Positions 1 through 8,965 of a stretch of 64,000 nt of DNA are shown here, piece after piece. The position numbers and the translations under genes were made by a program. The stretch comes from Cyanobacteria bacterium UBA4641 (GTDB lineage: Bacteria > Cyanobacteriota > Vampirovibrionia > Gastranaerophilales > Gastranaerophilaceae): assembly GCA_002405805.1 (NCBI GenBank), contig DHMN01000051.1:1-64000 (forward strand), written 5' to 3'. Numbering within the stretch: the first letter of the stretch is position 1; every line of letters begins with the position of its first letter. The notes beneath the pieces were generated by a model. It was not told the DNA's origin, ran no database searches, and worked only from the letters and a program-made list of their open reading frames with translations.

Positions 1-753
1 GTTACCGATATTGGACGTGATGAGCACGAAAGAAACTACTACTACCACGAAGGTGATGGCGATGGTACTTTCAACGGCGAACAATCTGATGTAGATGATG
101 ATGACAATGTCGTTGATGCTACTCCGCTTGAAATGCCGGACGATGACCAAGGCGACACTGATACTGATATCGATACTGATACGGATATTGACATAGACAC
201 CGACCTTGATACAGATACAGACATTGATACAGATTTAGATACTGATACGGATATTGATACAGACTTAGATACAGATATCGACACAGATATTGATACTGAT
301 ATAGATACCGATACTGACACGGACACAGATGATGACAATGACCACATCAAATACCCTGACGGAAGTCAAACATATATCCAAAGAAAAGATATTGATAACG
401 CAATCCAAGCAATTGATAAACGTCAATATATGAGGTTCAATGTAAATGAGATAACAAAACCAATCTCAATAGAGCGAACAAACAACGGCGTAAGTAAATT
501 AATTGATATTTCGCGTGGCGGAATTGCAGTAAAACACAACAATGACCTAAAAGTTGGAGATGTTATACCTGTACATATTCAGTATAAAGACCTAAACATC
601 AACGCAAATGTCAAAGTCGTATCAGCGACATCAAATAGAGCAGGAGCAGAATTTACCAACCTTGATAAATCTGTAGCAAACCAATTGCTATATTTGAACA
701 TTTTATTAGAGGCTGACAATGAGATGTTAGCAACAAGATTTACAAGTAAATAA
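1..753 (+). CDS. PilZ-domain protein with long Asp-Thr/Asp-Ile repeat (5' end outside window)
   Basis: The reading frame is open from base 1, so the first Met at 133 is internal and the true start lies upstream of the window. The visible 250 residues hold an acidic Tyr/Gly/Asp-rich stretch, about 60 residues of alternating DTD/DID units (bases about 151-333), then a C-terminal PilZ domain. The PilZ domain shows the basic R-x-x-x-R type entry (KRQYMRF) and the DISRGGI box that matches the (D/N)xSxxG c-di-GMP site. PilZ domains bind cyclic di-GMP and usually control motility or exopolysaccharide export. The acidic repeat could bind calcium or act as a flexible spacer; that part is inference. 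A terminator follows directly. Confidence 0.8.
   Translation, partial: VTDIGRDEHERNYYYHEGDGDGTFNGEQSDVDDDDNVVDATPLEMPDDDQGDTDTDIDTDTDIDIDTDLDTDTDIDTDLDTDTDIDTDLDTDIDTDIDTDIDTDTDTDTDDDNDHIKYPDGSQTYIQRKDIDNAIQAIDKRQYMRFNVNEITKPISIERTNNGVSKLIDISRGGIAVKHNNDLKVGDVIPVHIQYKDLNINANVKVVSATSNRAGAEFTNLDKSVANQLLYLNILLEADNEMLATRFTSK
151..333 (+). repeat. Asp-Thr / Asp-Ile coding tandem repeat
   Basis: Six-base units of the type GAT-AC(N) or GAT-AT(N) are repeated about 30 times, coding D-T and D-I dipeptides inside the PilZ protein. Synonymous third bases vary, so the repeat is older than a fresh slippage tract, but length change by recombination is likely between strains. Confidence 0.85.
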
Positions 754-760
754 ATATACT

Positions 761-796
761 AAAAAGTCGGCGAATAACTCGTCGACTTTTTGCTTT
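761..796. terminator. Bidirectional rho-independent terminator
   Basis: A 9-bp perfect stem, AAAAAGTCG (761-769) with CGACTTTTT (783-791), has T runs on both sides. It sits between two convergent genes and can serve both. Confidence 0.85.
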
Positions 797-2947
797 TTAT
801 CTGAATTGTCTTCTTTGAATGTTTCTTACTTGAACTCTTTTTCTTGCTGTAGTTCCAACTGTTTGAGTATGGTTCAAAGAACCTAATTGAGAACCTGCTG
901 ATTGTAAGAATGAACCTGCTGACATACCTTTTGCTAATTTGTTTGCGAATTTCTTTTCAGATTCACTTGCCATTTTTTTAAGGCTATCTCTTTGAACGTC
1001 AGACAAACCTTTTGATACATCAATACTATTCACATTATTTAATTTTTCTTGAATAGCTGCTTTATCTGCTTGTGGAGCATTTTTCAATTGTTTTGACAAA
1101 TCTTTTTTAACTGCATTTAAGTTAGATTGGTCTACTTTTTGTTGATAAGTATTAGCTTGAGTTTTTAATTTGTTAATATTCTTTTCTGCTTTTGCATCAA
1201 TTTTTACAGATTCTTTTGCTGTATCAGTAGCTTTGTCTGTTGCTTTATCTGCAACTTTGTCAGTTGTTTTGTCTTTTACTTGTTCAGTAGTCTTATCTTT
1301 AACTTCTTCTGTAGCCTTGTCTTTTACGCCATCAGTAGCTTTATCTTTAACTTGTTCAGTTGCCTTATCTTTTACTTGGTCTGTTGCTTGTTCTGTAGCT
1401 TTATCAGTTGCTTTGCTTGCAGCCTTTTCTGCTGATTGTTCAGCTTTTGATTGTAATTTTGTAGCAGCTTTGTTTGATGCATTTGCAACTTCTTGGTTTA
1501 CACTCTTGAATCCGCCTGCGATTTCTTTAGTACCTTTAACAGCTGAGGCACCTGACATAACTGCTGCACCTGCAGAAGTTAAAGCACCTGCGATATTACC
1601 TTGAGCAGCGTATACTGCAGTTTTTGTGATATTTGCAGCCATTTTACCATAGTTACCAACTGTTTCAACTGTGATACCAACTTTTTCAACAGTACCACCG
1701 GCTTTAATCAAAGCTGCACCTGCTGATGCTGTTGGAGGATATCCTGCCATAGCTGTACCAACAGTAATCATACCTTTACCAACATATTGAGTAGCTTGAC
1801 CAGCCATTGTTGTATATCCTGCGATTTGGTCAGCTTTTTCTGCAACTTTTAAAACTTTGTTTGATTCTGTTTGGTTTTGTTGAACTGTGCTAACATTTGC
1901 TTTTGCAGCTTTTTGATAAGCTTTTGAAGTTCTTGATAAAGTTCTTACCCTTTTGTTTGTAGCAACTTGAACTTTTTTCAATTTAACTTGAGAATTACCG
2001 ATTGAAGTTTGAGTTGCTTGCAATTTTGCAGAACTTGTTTGGATTTTTGATTGAATTGCAGTTCTTTCATCATCAGAAATAGAGTCAGAAGATAACAAAG
2101 CGTTTTGTTGTTCGATTTGAGCATTGATAGTATCAGTCTCTTCTGATTTCTTTTCCATATCAGCTGCAAGTTTTTGCATTTGTTTTTGAGACTTGTCGAT
2201 AGCTTTTTGTTCAGTTTGCATTTGTTTTTTGAACTTTTTGTCGTCTTTTTTCATTTTGCTATCTAAAGACTTCATTTTAGATTGAGCTTGATTCATTTGT
2301 TGAGTACCAGCCTCAGATTGAGCTGTTGCTGCTTTTGAATCACTTGCACTGCTTTTTGAATCTGCTACAGATTCATCGCTGCTTTTTTCTTCATTTTCTT
2401 GTTTTTTAACTTCGTCTTTCTTTTCGCCACCGGCTACATTTGAAGCTCTTTTGCTGATTTCTTTATTAACTTTACCCAATTTAGAATCTACGCTGTTTTC
2501 TAAGAATCTAGGCAAGTTAGAATCTTTTAATTCTGTTAATTCAGATTTCAAAGAGTTCAATTCACCATCTGGAACTGAAACTAAGTTATCAAAATCGTAA
2601 TTTCCGATATCAACTTTTTTATTTTCAGAGTTTTGAGTTTCTTGGTTGCCTTTTGCTTGTTCAGTTTTGTTTGCAGAATTGTTTTTAGAAACATCTGAAA
2701 CTGATTTAGCAGTGTTAGCATTTAAAACATTATTTGCAGTTTGATTGTTTCTTGTAGCAGAAACACCGTTGTTATTGTTGTTGATTAAGTTGATGTTGTT
2801 AGCATTTGGAGCGTTGAAAATAGAACCGTTCATTGTCAAATGAGCAGGAACTTTTGAAGACAAACCGGCTTTTCCAGCTTTGCCATTTTTCATTTGCTGT
2901 AAAAGCTTTTGGATATCTAATTTATTGTTTACGCCATTAATGCTCAC
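797..2947 (-). CDS. Large Ala/Lys/Ser-rich coiled-coil protein with KDKATE repeats, function unknown
   Basis: 716 residues, starting at GTG (2947-2945) with a good GGAGAG site 9 bases upstream. I do not recognise the family. In order: a Asn-rich N-terminus (to about 110), a charged Lys/Glu/Ser region, a long Gln/Lys coiled coil (about 215-370), a Gly/Ala-rich hydrophobic segment (about 375-480, with GKGMITVGTAMAG and similar), a repeat block of eight-residue VKDKATEQ-like units, and a helical tail ending in a basic RNIQRRQFR. There is no signal peptide. Coiled coil, amphipathic Gly/Ala core and repeats recall secreted or membrane-translocator proteins and LEA-like repeats, but neither is established. 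Monocistronic; ends at a bidirectional terminator. Confidence 0.75.
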   Translation of the reverse strand: MSINGVNNKLDIQKLLQQMKNGKAGKAGLSSKVPAHLTMNGSIFNAPNANNINLINNNNNGVSATRNNQTANNVLNANTAKSVSDVSKNNSANKTEQAKGNQETQNSENKKVDIGNYDFDNLVSVPDGELNSLKSELTELKDSNLPRFLENSVDSKLGKVNKEISKRASNVAGGEKKDEVKKQENEEKSSDESVADSKSSASDSKAATAQSEAGTQQMNQAQSKMKSLDSKMKKDDKKFKKQMQTEQKAIDKSQKQMQKLAADMEKKSEETDTINAQIEQQNALLSSDSISDDERTAIQSKIQTSSAKLQATQTSIGNSQVKLKKVQVATNKRVRTLSRTSKAYQKAAKANVSTVQQNQTESNKVLKVAEKADQIAGYTTMAGQATQYVGKGMITVGTAMAGYPPTASAGAALIKAGGTVEKVGITVETVGNYGKMAANITKTAVYAAQGNIAGALTSAGAAVMSGASAVKGTKEIAGGFKSVNQEVANASNKAATKLQSKAEQSAEKAASKATDKATEQATDQVKDKATEQVKDKATDGVKDKATEEVKDKTTEQVKDKTTDKVADKATDKATDTAKESVKIDAKAEKNINKLKTQANTYQQKVDQSNLNAVKKDLSKQLKNAPQADKAAIQEKLNNVNSIDVSKGLSDVQRDSLKKMASESEKKFANKLAKGMSAGSFLQSAGSQLGSLNHTQTVGTTARKRVQVRNIQRRQFR
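1213..1420 (-). repeat. VKDKATEQ-type 24-base coding repeats
   Basis: About eight imperfect 24-base units encode eight-residue repeats of the form (V)KDK(A/T)T(E/D)(Q/K/G) in the large coiled-coil protein. The helical, Lys/Glu-rich units resemble 11-residue LEA-type repeats in composition but the period here is eight. Confidence 0.75.
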
Positions 2948-3067
2948 TTTTTAAAGCTCTCCAAAATTTAACTCTCTTATATATATAAAAAATTTTGAAA
3001 AGGCTCGATTTCAGAGTTTTTCGTTTTGTTTACAATTGTTTACAACGTACAAAACCCTTGTTACAAT

Positions 3068-3096
3068 TTGCTTTAAAATTTTATTTTTGGTAAAAT
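3068..3096 (+). promoter_or_regulatory. Sigma70-type promoter of fabI
   Basis: TTGCTT (3068-3073), 17-base spacer, TAAAAT (3091-3096), about 40 bases before the fabI start. The upstream spacer repeats the element TTGTTTACAA. Confidence 0.55.
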
Positions 3097-3135
3097 TAAC
3101 AAGTAGATTAATATTTAGTTTAGGGAGACTTTAAT

Positions 3136-3945
3136 ATGGATTTAATGAAAGGTAAAAAAGGGGTAATCTTTGGTGTATCTAACACTCACGGTATTGCCTA
3201 CGGTATTGCTAAACAACTTCACGAAGCAGGTGCTGAAATCGCTTTCACATACGCTGGTGAATCAATGGAAAAAAGAGTTCGTCCAATCGCTGAAAGTATG
3301 GACGCTAAAATCATCATGAGTTGTGATGTAACAAAAGAAGACGAAGTAAAAGCTGTATTTGAAGAATGTGAAAAAGTTTACGGTAAACTTGATTTCGTAG
3401 TTCACGCTGTTGCTTTTGCTAAAAAAGAAGATTTGATGGGCAGATTTGTTGAAACTTCTGCTGACGGTTGGAACACAGCCTTAGGCGTAAGTGCTTATTC
3501 ATTAGTTACAATTTGCCGTCACGCTGAACCTATTATGAACGAAGGCGGTTCAATTTTCGCATTAACATACCTTGGTTCAATTCTTTCAGTTCCAAGCTAC
3601 AACGTAATGGGTGTTGCTAAAGCTGCATTAGAATCAGCTATGAGATTCTTAGCTGTAGACTTGGGTGCTAAAGGCGTTAGAGTAAACTGCATTTCTGCAG
3701 GTCCTGTAAAAACTTTGGCATCAATGGGTATTAGCGGATTTTCTAAGATGTTAAAAGCTGCTGCTGCTCGTTCTCCAATGAAAAGAAACGTTGCATTGGA
3801 TGAAGTTGGTAAAGCAGGTTTATACTTAGCATCTGACCTATCTGCAGGTACAACTGGTGAAGTTATCTACGTTGACTGCGGATGTCACTCAGCATACGCA
3901 TCATCTGAAGAAATGGATATCTTGGCTAACAACTTAGAAATCTAG
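3136..3945 (+). CDS. fabI: Enoyl-[acyl-carrier-protein] reductase (NADH), FabI
   Basis: 269 residues, the usual FabI length. It reduces trans-2-enoyl-ACP in the last step of each cycle of type II fatty-acid synthesis, in the cytosol. The N-terminus carries the FabI nucleotide-binding pattern (GVSNTHGIAYGIA, residues 13-25), and the catalytic Tyr and Lys are visible as Y145, Y155 and K162 (YNVMGVAK). The VKTLAS segment that follows is the substrate loop. GGGAGA lies 7 bases before ATG. A single-gene unit with its own promoter and a strong terminator. FabI is the target of triclosan and related inhibitors. Confidence 0.96.
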   Translation: MDLMKGKKGVIFGVSNTHGIAYGIAKQLHEAGAEIAFTYAGESMEKRVRPIAESMDAKIIMSCDVTKEDEVKAVFEECEKVYGKLDFVVHAVAFAKKEDLMGRFVETSADGWNTALGVSAYSLVTICRHAEPIMNEGGSIFALTYLGSILSVPSYNVMGVAKAALESAMRFLAVDLGAKGVRVNCISAGPVKTLASMGISGFSKMLKAAAARSPMKRNVALDEVGKAGLYLASDLSAGTTGEVIYVDCGCHSAYASSEEMDILANNLEI

Positions 3946-3970
3946 TTTTTCGGGAAAAGTTAAGATTTGA

Positions 3971-4005
3971 ACAGAGTAAAAGCGTTTGCTTTTACTCTGT
4001 TTTTA
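3971..4005 (+). terminator. Rho-independent terminator of fabI
   Basis: A 13-bp perfect stem ACAGAGTAAAAGC / GCTTTTACTCTGT with a GTTT loop, followed by TTTTT. Confidence 0.95.
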
Positions 4006-4044
4006 TTTGCAGATTATTTTCAATGGTAGCGGCTTTCAAAATTA

Positions 4045-4114
4045 TGTCACCCTGAAAGCTTAGAAAATTAGTGTGAGCTTTGCGAACGCATAATTTTCTT
4101 GCTATTCAGAATCT
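4045..4114. repeat. Long member of the TGTCAYYCYGAA palindrome family
   Basis: Bounded by TGTCACCCTGAA and TTCAGAATC (reverse complement of GATTCTGAA), with an inner inverted repeat AGAAAATTA / TAATTTTCT. The ends match the short copies elsewhere in the window, so the family has variable interiors. Confidence 0.6.
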
Positions 4115-4146
4115 ATCAATGTTGATTAAAAAAAATAATGACACCC

Positions 4147-4166
4147 TGAACTGACTAGAATATGAG
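4147..4166. repeat. Dispersed motif TGAACTGACTAGAATATGA, copy 1
   Basis: A 19-20 base sequence found three times in the window, each time in an intergenic gap (also 37352-37370 and 40321-40340). Confidence 0.65.
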
Positions 4167-4229
4167 CCAACCTATAAAATTCAACTCTTCGGTTTTTAAT
4201 TACGTAGTAATACCATGCAAGTTTTGTTG

Positions 4230-4295
4230 TGGATTACCACGTCACTCTGTCAAGGCTTATGTAACAATTGCAAGTAAATGTTCCTCGTAATGACA
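4230..4295. repeat. Degenerate GGATTGC...GCAATGAC family member
   Basis: Begins GGATTACCACGTCACTCTGTC and ends CCTCGTAATGACA, related to clearer members at 16520-16565 and 49773-49851. Confidence 0.5.
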
Positions 4296-4348
4296 TGATT
4301 TTAATAATTCCGCAAATGCTATAATTGATAAATATTGATTATTGAAAA

Positions 4349-4374
4349 GATTCTGAACCAAGTTCAGAATGACA
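4349..4374. repeat. Short palindromic repeat GATTCTGAA-N5-TTCAGAATGACA
   Basis: A compact hairpin copy of the dispersed family: GATTCTGAA, five-base loop, TTCAGAATGACA. Confidence 0.8.
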
Positions 4375-4441
4375 TAGACTTATATGTTATGCTTATACAA
4401 AAAATTTCTAATACTAACTTCTTTTGCAAATCGACAAAACT

Positions 4442-5341
4442 CTAAAACATAGACTGGATGTCAAAATCGATTTGAGTCTTCAATTCATCAAGACTATTAA
4501 ATTTAATCTCAGGACGAATCATTCTGTTAAAGCTTACTCGAATATCTTTGTCGTACAAATCACCATCAAAATCAATGATAAATACTTCTAAACTCTTAAT
4601 TCCGTCATTGGAAACAGTCGGTGAAACTCCAAAATTTGCAAGTCCGCGTTTTGTTGTACCATCAGGCAATTCAACTTCTACATCATAAACACCATAAGGC
4701 GGTTCAACAATATCAAGCGGATAAATTATATTGGCTGTCGGATAGCCTATAGTTCTGCCAATTTCTTTACCTTTTACAACCGCACCTGATACTGAAAATT
4801 TACGACCTAACATAGAAGTTGCCATATCAACAACACCTGTTTTTATAAATTGACGAATTGCAGTAGAGCTGATAACATCTCCAAATATTGATAGCGGTGG
4901 AGTTGCAAAATACAAATAATCAAACTTGTCCTGACAATCTGATAAGAACTTCACATCACCTGTTTTATCTACCCCAAATTTGTGGTTAAAACCTGTAGAT
5001 ATAGCTTTTGGTTGGAAATATCTAATCAAAACATCTTCCAAATACTGTGATGGTGTCATATAGCAAACTGAGGCAAAATCAAGTTCAAAAACATAATCAA
5101 GCCCAAGTTGCTCCATATATTTATACTTATCTTCAAGTGTCAAAATATATTTTGGAGATACTCCTTTGAAGAAACAAAACGGATGTTCTTGAAAAGTAAC
5201 AACTGCAGACTGATATCCGTTTTCTTTTGCAAAATCAACTGCACTGGAAATAACTGCCTGATGTCCTAAATGCACACCATCAAAAAAGCCCAGTGCTAAT
5301 GATAAATTCGGAATTTGTCTAAGTTCTCTTACTATCTCCAT
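4442..5341 (-). CDS. ribF: Bifunctional riboflavin kinase / FAD synthetase
   Basis: 299 residues. It phosphorylates riboflavin to FMN and adenylates FMN to FAD. The N-terminal FAD-synthetase half has the nucleotidyltransferase signature GFFDGVHLGH (about residues 18-27) and STAIRQ; the C-terminal flavokinase half has GRTIGYPTANI and LEVFIIDFDGDLY. Family length is about 300. Start ATG at 5341 has no Shine-Dalgarno; instead a TATAAT box ends six bases upstream, so the transcript is probably leaderless. It follows nupC on the same strand with a 55-base gap. Confidence 0.95.
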   Translation of the reverse strand: MEIVRELRQIPNLSLALGFFDGVHLGHQAVISSAVDFAKENGYQSAVVTFQEHPFCFFKGVSPKYILTLEDKYKYMEQLGLDYVFELDFASVCYMTPSQYLEDVLIRYFQPKAISTGFNHKFGVDKTGDVKFLSDCQDKFDYLYFATPPLSIFGDVISSTAIRQFIKTGVVDMATSMLGRKFSVSGAVVKGKEIGRTIGYPTANIIYPLDIVEPPYGVYDVEVELPDGTTKRGLANFGVSPTVSNDGIKSLEVFIIDFDGDLYDKDIRVSFNRMIRPEIKFNSLDELKTQIDFDIQSMF

Positions 5342-5347
5342 ACTACG

Positions 5348-5375
5348 ATTATATCCTAAAAATATTAAATGTAAA
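5348..5375 (-). promoter_or_regulatory. Promoter of ribF, likely leaderless
   Basis: On the minus strand TTTACA, 16-base spacer, TATAAT, then six bases (CGTAGT) and ATG. The expected start of transcription falls on or next to the A of ATG. Confidence 0.6.
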
Positions 5376-5396
5376 AATTGTTAAATTTGTTAAATT

Positions 5397-6692
5397 TTAG
5401 TTGAATAAAATCCCAACGATACAAGCTGACATATAGCAGGTCAAAGTACCACAAATCAAAGCTCGTACACCAAGTCTTGCCAAGTTCTTTCTTTGATTTG
5501 GAGCAAGTTCGCCAATACCACCTAACAATATTGCGATTGAACCTAAGTTACCGAAACTGCATAATGCAAAACTTGCAATCAAGAAAGATTTGTCTGACAA
5601 ATGCATTGCAGGGGATGTCAAATCCATATATGCAACCATTTCGTTTAGAACAAGCTTAGTACCCATCAATCCGCCAACAGCAGTTGCCTCATGTAGCGGC
5701 ACCCCCATAACAAGTGCGAACAAAGCAAAGATTTTGCCTAAAATTGCGTTCAATGATAATGATGAAAATGCTGATATCAACATTGGCGAATTGATATGCA
5801 TAAATTTCAAACCTTTTACAACCATTAAACCGAATCCGCCCAAGAACCAGTCAATCATAGCAACTAAAGCAACAAGAGCCAAAATCATAGCAACAACATT
5901 GATTGCTACTTTCATACCTTCAGATGCGCCTGAAGAAATTGCATCAAATACGTTTACATGTTGTCTGTGTCGTTTACTTACTGAAATTTTGAAATCCTTA
6001 CTGGTTTCAGGGTCACCTGTTTCAGGGTAGACGATTTTTGAAATAACCAATGCCCCAGGAGCAGCCATTACAGAAGATGCCAAAATATACTCCGCAGGAA
6101 TTCCCATGCCGATATAAATAGGCATAATTGAACCTGAAATACATGCCAGTGAACCTGACATAGATGCTAACAATTCGGAACGTGTTAAATTTGGCAAATA
6201 AGGCTTAATCATAATTTGGGCAACAATCTGTCCGACAAAGGTACTTGCAACATTAGAAAGCGCCTCAGCACCACTAACATCAAGCAATTTATTCATTCCT
6301 TTACCCAAAACTGCAACAATGCGCTGCATAATTCCGTAATAGTAAAGGATATTAACCAAAATCATCATAAATACGGTAGATGCAATCAATTGAAGAGCAA
6401 ACACTGAACCGCCGTTACCTGAGAACAACTCGGCAAATTTTGAGTTCATCAAACCGCCAAATACGAATTCGCCACCTTCTTTTGCAAAAACCAACAATTT
6501 TTGGATAAATAATCCGATTGCCATAAATAATTTTTGTCCGATTGGAATTTTAAAAATAAATACAGCCAATAACACCTGTAATAAAAATCCCATACCAATT
6601 GTTTTATAATTGATTGCTTTTCTGTTATTTGATAAAGCATACGCTAAAGCAAATATTACAACTATACCTAAAATTCCGATAAATCTACTCAT
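5397..6692 (-). CDS. nupC: NupC-type concentrative nucleoside transporter
   Basis: 431 residues with about ten hydrophobic segments; inner-membrane symporter importing nucleosides with Na+ or H+. Family features seen: an N-terminal signal-anchor-like helix, GGEFVFGG near residue 75, the nucleoside-recognition Gate region, ISKIVYPETGDPE in the central loop, and the CNT signature GTKLVLNEMVAY near the C-terminus. Start ATG at 6692 follows a GGGG site. It lies between the TPR gene and ribF. Substrate range cannot be read from sequence; a NupX/NupG-type name is equally possible. Confidence 0.9.
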   Translation of the reverse strand: MSRFIGILGIVVIFALAYALSNNRKAINYKTIGMGFLLQVLLAVFIFKIPIGQKLFMAIGLFIQKLLVFAKEGGEFVFGGLMNSKFAELFSGNGGSVFALQLIASTVFMMILVNILYYYGIMQRIVAVLGKGMNKLLDVSGAEALSNVASTFVGQIVAQIMIKPYLPNLTRSELLASMSGSLACISGSIMPIYIGMGIPAEYILASSVMAAPGALVISKIVYPETGDPETSKDFKISVSKRHRQHVNVFDAISSGASEGMKVAINVVAMILALVALVAMIDWFLGGFGLMVVKGLKFMHINSPMLISAFSSLSLNAILGKIFALFALVMGVPLHEATAVGGLMGTKLVLNEMVAYMDLTSPAMHLSDKSFLIASFALCSFGNLGSIAILLGGIGELAPNQRKNLARLGVRALICGTLTCYMSACIVGILFN

Positions 6693-6782
6693 GCTACCCC
6701 TTTACTGTCATATGTTTATTATACTAAAAAGAAGTCTTCAACAGACTCCTTTTTACAAAAATGTGATAAAAGTTAATGTAAA

Positions 6783-8195
6783 CTAACCTTTATTAAAAAA
6801 TCCCATGATTTTATCAATCAAACCTACAGATTCTTCAGCCTCACTTGAGCCTAAATTGTCAAGTTTATCCAATCTGTCTTTTGCCATCTTGTAATCAACT
6901 GGGTCAGTTACACGTTCTAAATATTTTTTATAAGTATCAATTGCCAAATCTTTAGCCTTAATTTTTTCATAACCTTTAGCCAAAGCCTTCAATGCGTCTA
7001 AATCTTTAGGGTCTAAATCAGAAAGTTTTTCCAAATATTCAACTTGAGAACGGTAATCTCCAATACTTTCTTCATAAGATGCCATTTTGCGCAAAGCCTC
7101 TTTGCTGTTAGGGTCGATTTTTACAATTTTGGCATAATATTCAGCAGCATGGTCTAATTCGCCGGAATCAGTCAACATATCAGCCAAAGTAAACAACACA
7201 TTTGTATCTTTGTCATTTAATTGAACAGCGTTTAAAAATTCATTAACTGCGATATCTTTATTACCTCTCAACATATTGTAAATACCCCAGTTTACGTGAG
7301 AATTGTATTCATCTCCGTTTTCATCATAAACAAGGGCACGCATTTGATATGTCAAAGGTGAATTTGGTTGCAATTTGTTATATTCTTCAATATGTTTTAG
7401 AGCCTCATCAAATTTCTTTGAAGAATAACAATATTGAGCCTGTAAAGTATAATATCTTGGAGATTTTTTATATTCTTCAGGCAAAGCGTTCAATTTAGCA
7501 TAAGCCTCTTCAACTTTTCCAAGTTCCAACATACATTGAATTTTCAAAAGCTCATCTGAGGTACACTCTATTGCATGCTCAGGGTCTCCGCTTTTTAGAT
7601 AAACGGCAGCAAGAGCCTCATTGATTTTTGGAGAATCAAAACCCTTTTGTTTTGCTCTATTTAAAACGTCTAAGGCGCTTGAATAAGCCTCATCTTTCAA
7701 ATAGATATCTGCAAGTTGTAAAAATATATCTTCATGCAAATTGTCATATTCAAGAATCAAATTGTATTCATCAATCGCTTTCATAGTGTGACCTGTTTGA
7801 CGATACAAATTTGCAAGAGTTAATCTTGTCATAACAACTTGAGTTTCGTCTTCATGCGCATGAGATAAAGCCTTTTTGAAATCGTTTATCGCAAACTCCA
7901 ATTTACCTTCTAGGGAATTTTTATTTCCACGGTAAACATAGTATTTGTACTTGTCAGTATTTTCATAAATAGCCATCAATTGTTCGTAAGCTAAAGAATT
8001 TGAAACATCGCGTTTGAGAATTTCGTAATAATAATTAGCAGCCTCGTCTTTCTTTTCAAGAATCAAAGACAAATGCCCAAGTCTTTCTAATATACCGACA
8101 TCATCAGGATGATGTTCATATTCTCTTTTATATTCCTCATAAGCTTGTTCATATTGTTCGTTTGCTTCAAATTGTTCAGCCAACTGTAAACTCAT
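6783..8195 (-). CDS. TPR-repeat protein, cytoplasmic scaffold
   Basis: 470 residues made almost entirely of tetratricopeptide repeats (roughly 11-12 units such as ANYYYEILKRD, AAEYYAKIVKIDPNSKEALRKMA), beginning at residue 1 with no signal peptide and ending with a short Ser/Glu linker and an amphipathic tail LIDKIMGFFNKG. TPRs mediate protein-protein contact; no catalytic domain is seen and the partner is unknown. AGGAGT precedes ATG. It lies downstream of pth (71 bases) and upstream of nupC, all on the minus strand. Confidence 0.85.
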   Translation of the reverse strand: MSLQLAEQFEANEQYEQAYEEYKREYEHHPDDVGILERLGHLSLILEKKDEAANYYYEILKRDVSNSLAYEQLMAIYENTDKYKYYVYRGNKNSLEGKLEFAINDFKKALSHAHEDETQVVMTRLTLANLYRQTGHTMKAIDEYNLILEYDNLHEDIFLQLADIYLKDEAYSSALDVLNRAKQKGFDSPKINEALAAVYLKSGDPEHAIECTSDELLKIQCMLELGKVEEAYAKLNALPEEYKKSPRYYTLQAQYCYSSKKFDEALKHIEEYNKLQPNSPLTYQMRALVYDENGDEYNSHVNWGIYNMLRGNKDIAVNEFLNAVQLNDKDTNVLFTLADMLTDSGELDHAAEYYAKIVKIDPNSKEALRKMASYEESIGDYRSQVEYLEKLSDLDPKDLDALKALAKGYEKIKAKDLAIDTYKKYLERVTDPVDYKMAKDRLDKLDNLGSSEAEESVGLIDKIMGFFNKG

Positions 8196-8266
8196 TTATC
8201 GTTACTCCTTTTTTGTATAAAATATTTGCTTAACCGATTATAACATTATTTTTGAGATAGTTCAAT

Positions 8267-8824
8267 CTAGTTATATGTATTTTGAGCCTTTGCCATACCG
8301 TTATCAAAATAGTATTCAATGGCATCTACTGATTTTTTCAAAACAGGTTTAAGTGTTTCTAATTGGTCTTTGTAGAAATTTTGCAAAACAAAAGTTTCAG
8401 ATGGAATCGGCGGCTGTGGGCCAATTCCGATTTTTAGCCTTGCAACAGATTGTGTTCCTAAACATTTTATAACTGATTTAATACCGTTATGACCGCCATC
8501 AGAACCATTTGGACGGAATCTCATTTTACCAAGTTCTAAAGACAAATCATCATAAACTACCAAAATATCAGATACATCAATTTTGTAATAATTCATGACC
8601 AATTGCACCGCATCTCCTGAAAGATTCATAAATGTAGTAGGTTTAATTAGCATTATATCTTCAAAACCATGCTTATACTTGCCAATAAAACATTTTAACT
8701 TTTTATCCTCTTTAAAAGATACATCATGCACAATTGCCATACGGTCAATGACCATAAAACCTGCATTATGTCTTGTAAAGCAGTATTTATCTCCAACATT
8801 ACCCAGTCCGACAACTAATTTCAT
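8267..8824 (-). CDS. pth: Peptidyl-tRNA hydrolase
   Basis: 185 residues from ATG 8824, chosen over an upstream in-frame TTG because the protein then begins MKLVVGLGN like the family, and GAAGGG lies 10 bases before this ATG. Pth hydrolyses peptidyl-tRNAs that drop off ribosomes and recycles the tRNA. Conserved residues are visible: the GLGN strand, TRHNAGF with the catalytic His, KPTTFMNLSG, VYDDL with the assisting Asp, and GGHNGIKS. The family GLGNPG is GLGNVG here. Probably first gene of a run towards the TPR protein. Confidence 0.95.
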   Translation of the reverse strand: MKLVVGLGNVGDKYCFTRHNAGFMVIDRMAIVHDVSFKEDKKLKCFIGKYKHGFEDIMLIKPTTFMNLSGDAVQLVMNYYKIDVSDILVVYDDLSLELGKMRFRPNGSDGGHNGIKSVIKCLGTQSVARLKIGIGPQPPIPSETFVLQNFYKDQLETLKPVLKKSVDAIEYYFDNGMAKAQNTYN

Positions 8825-8965
8825 ATTACGAAAGCCCTTCAATATTGTATAAATCTTATATTTAGTATTTTAACGCAAATAAATATTACCATAATGATAT
8901 ACCGACCCTAAGCTTAACAAAAAGATAAATAATAACTAAATTATATAAAAAATGAGGTATTAAAT

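Larger units (their letters stand above)
4006..4441. other. Gene-free spacer filled with dispersed repeats
   Basis: No convincing gene. It carries two members of the TGTCAYYCYGAA palindrome family, one copy of the TGAACTGACTAGAATATGA motif and one member of the GGATTGC family, described separately. Downstream of the fabI terminator and downstream of ribF, so it is a convergent gap. Confidence 0.7.

Noticed and set aside
151..333. Possible CRISPR array or VNTR
   Set aside because: The unit is a 6-base coding repeat inside an open frame, without spacers. No CRISPR array was seen anywhere in the window.
1170..1604. Plus-strand frame rich in Val/Ser across the KDKATE repeat
   Set aside because: Antisense shadow of the low-complexity coiled-coil gene; no start signal.
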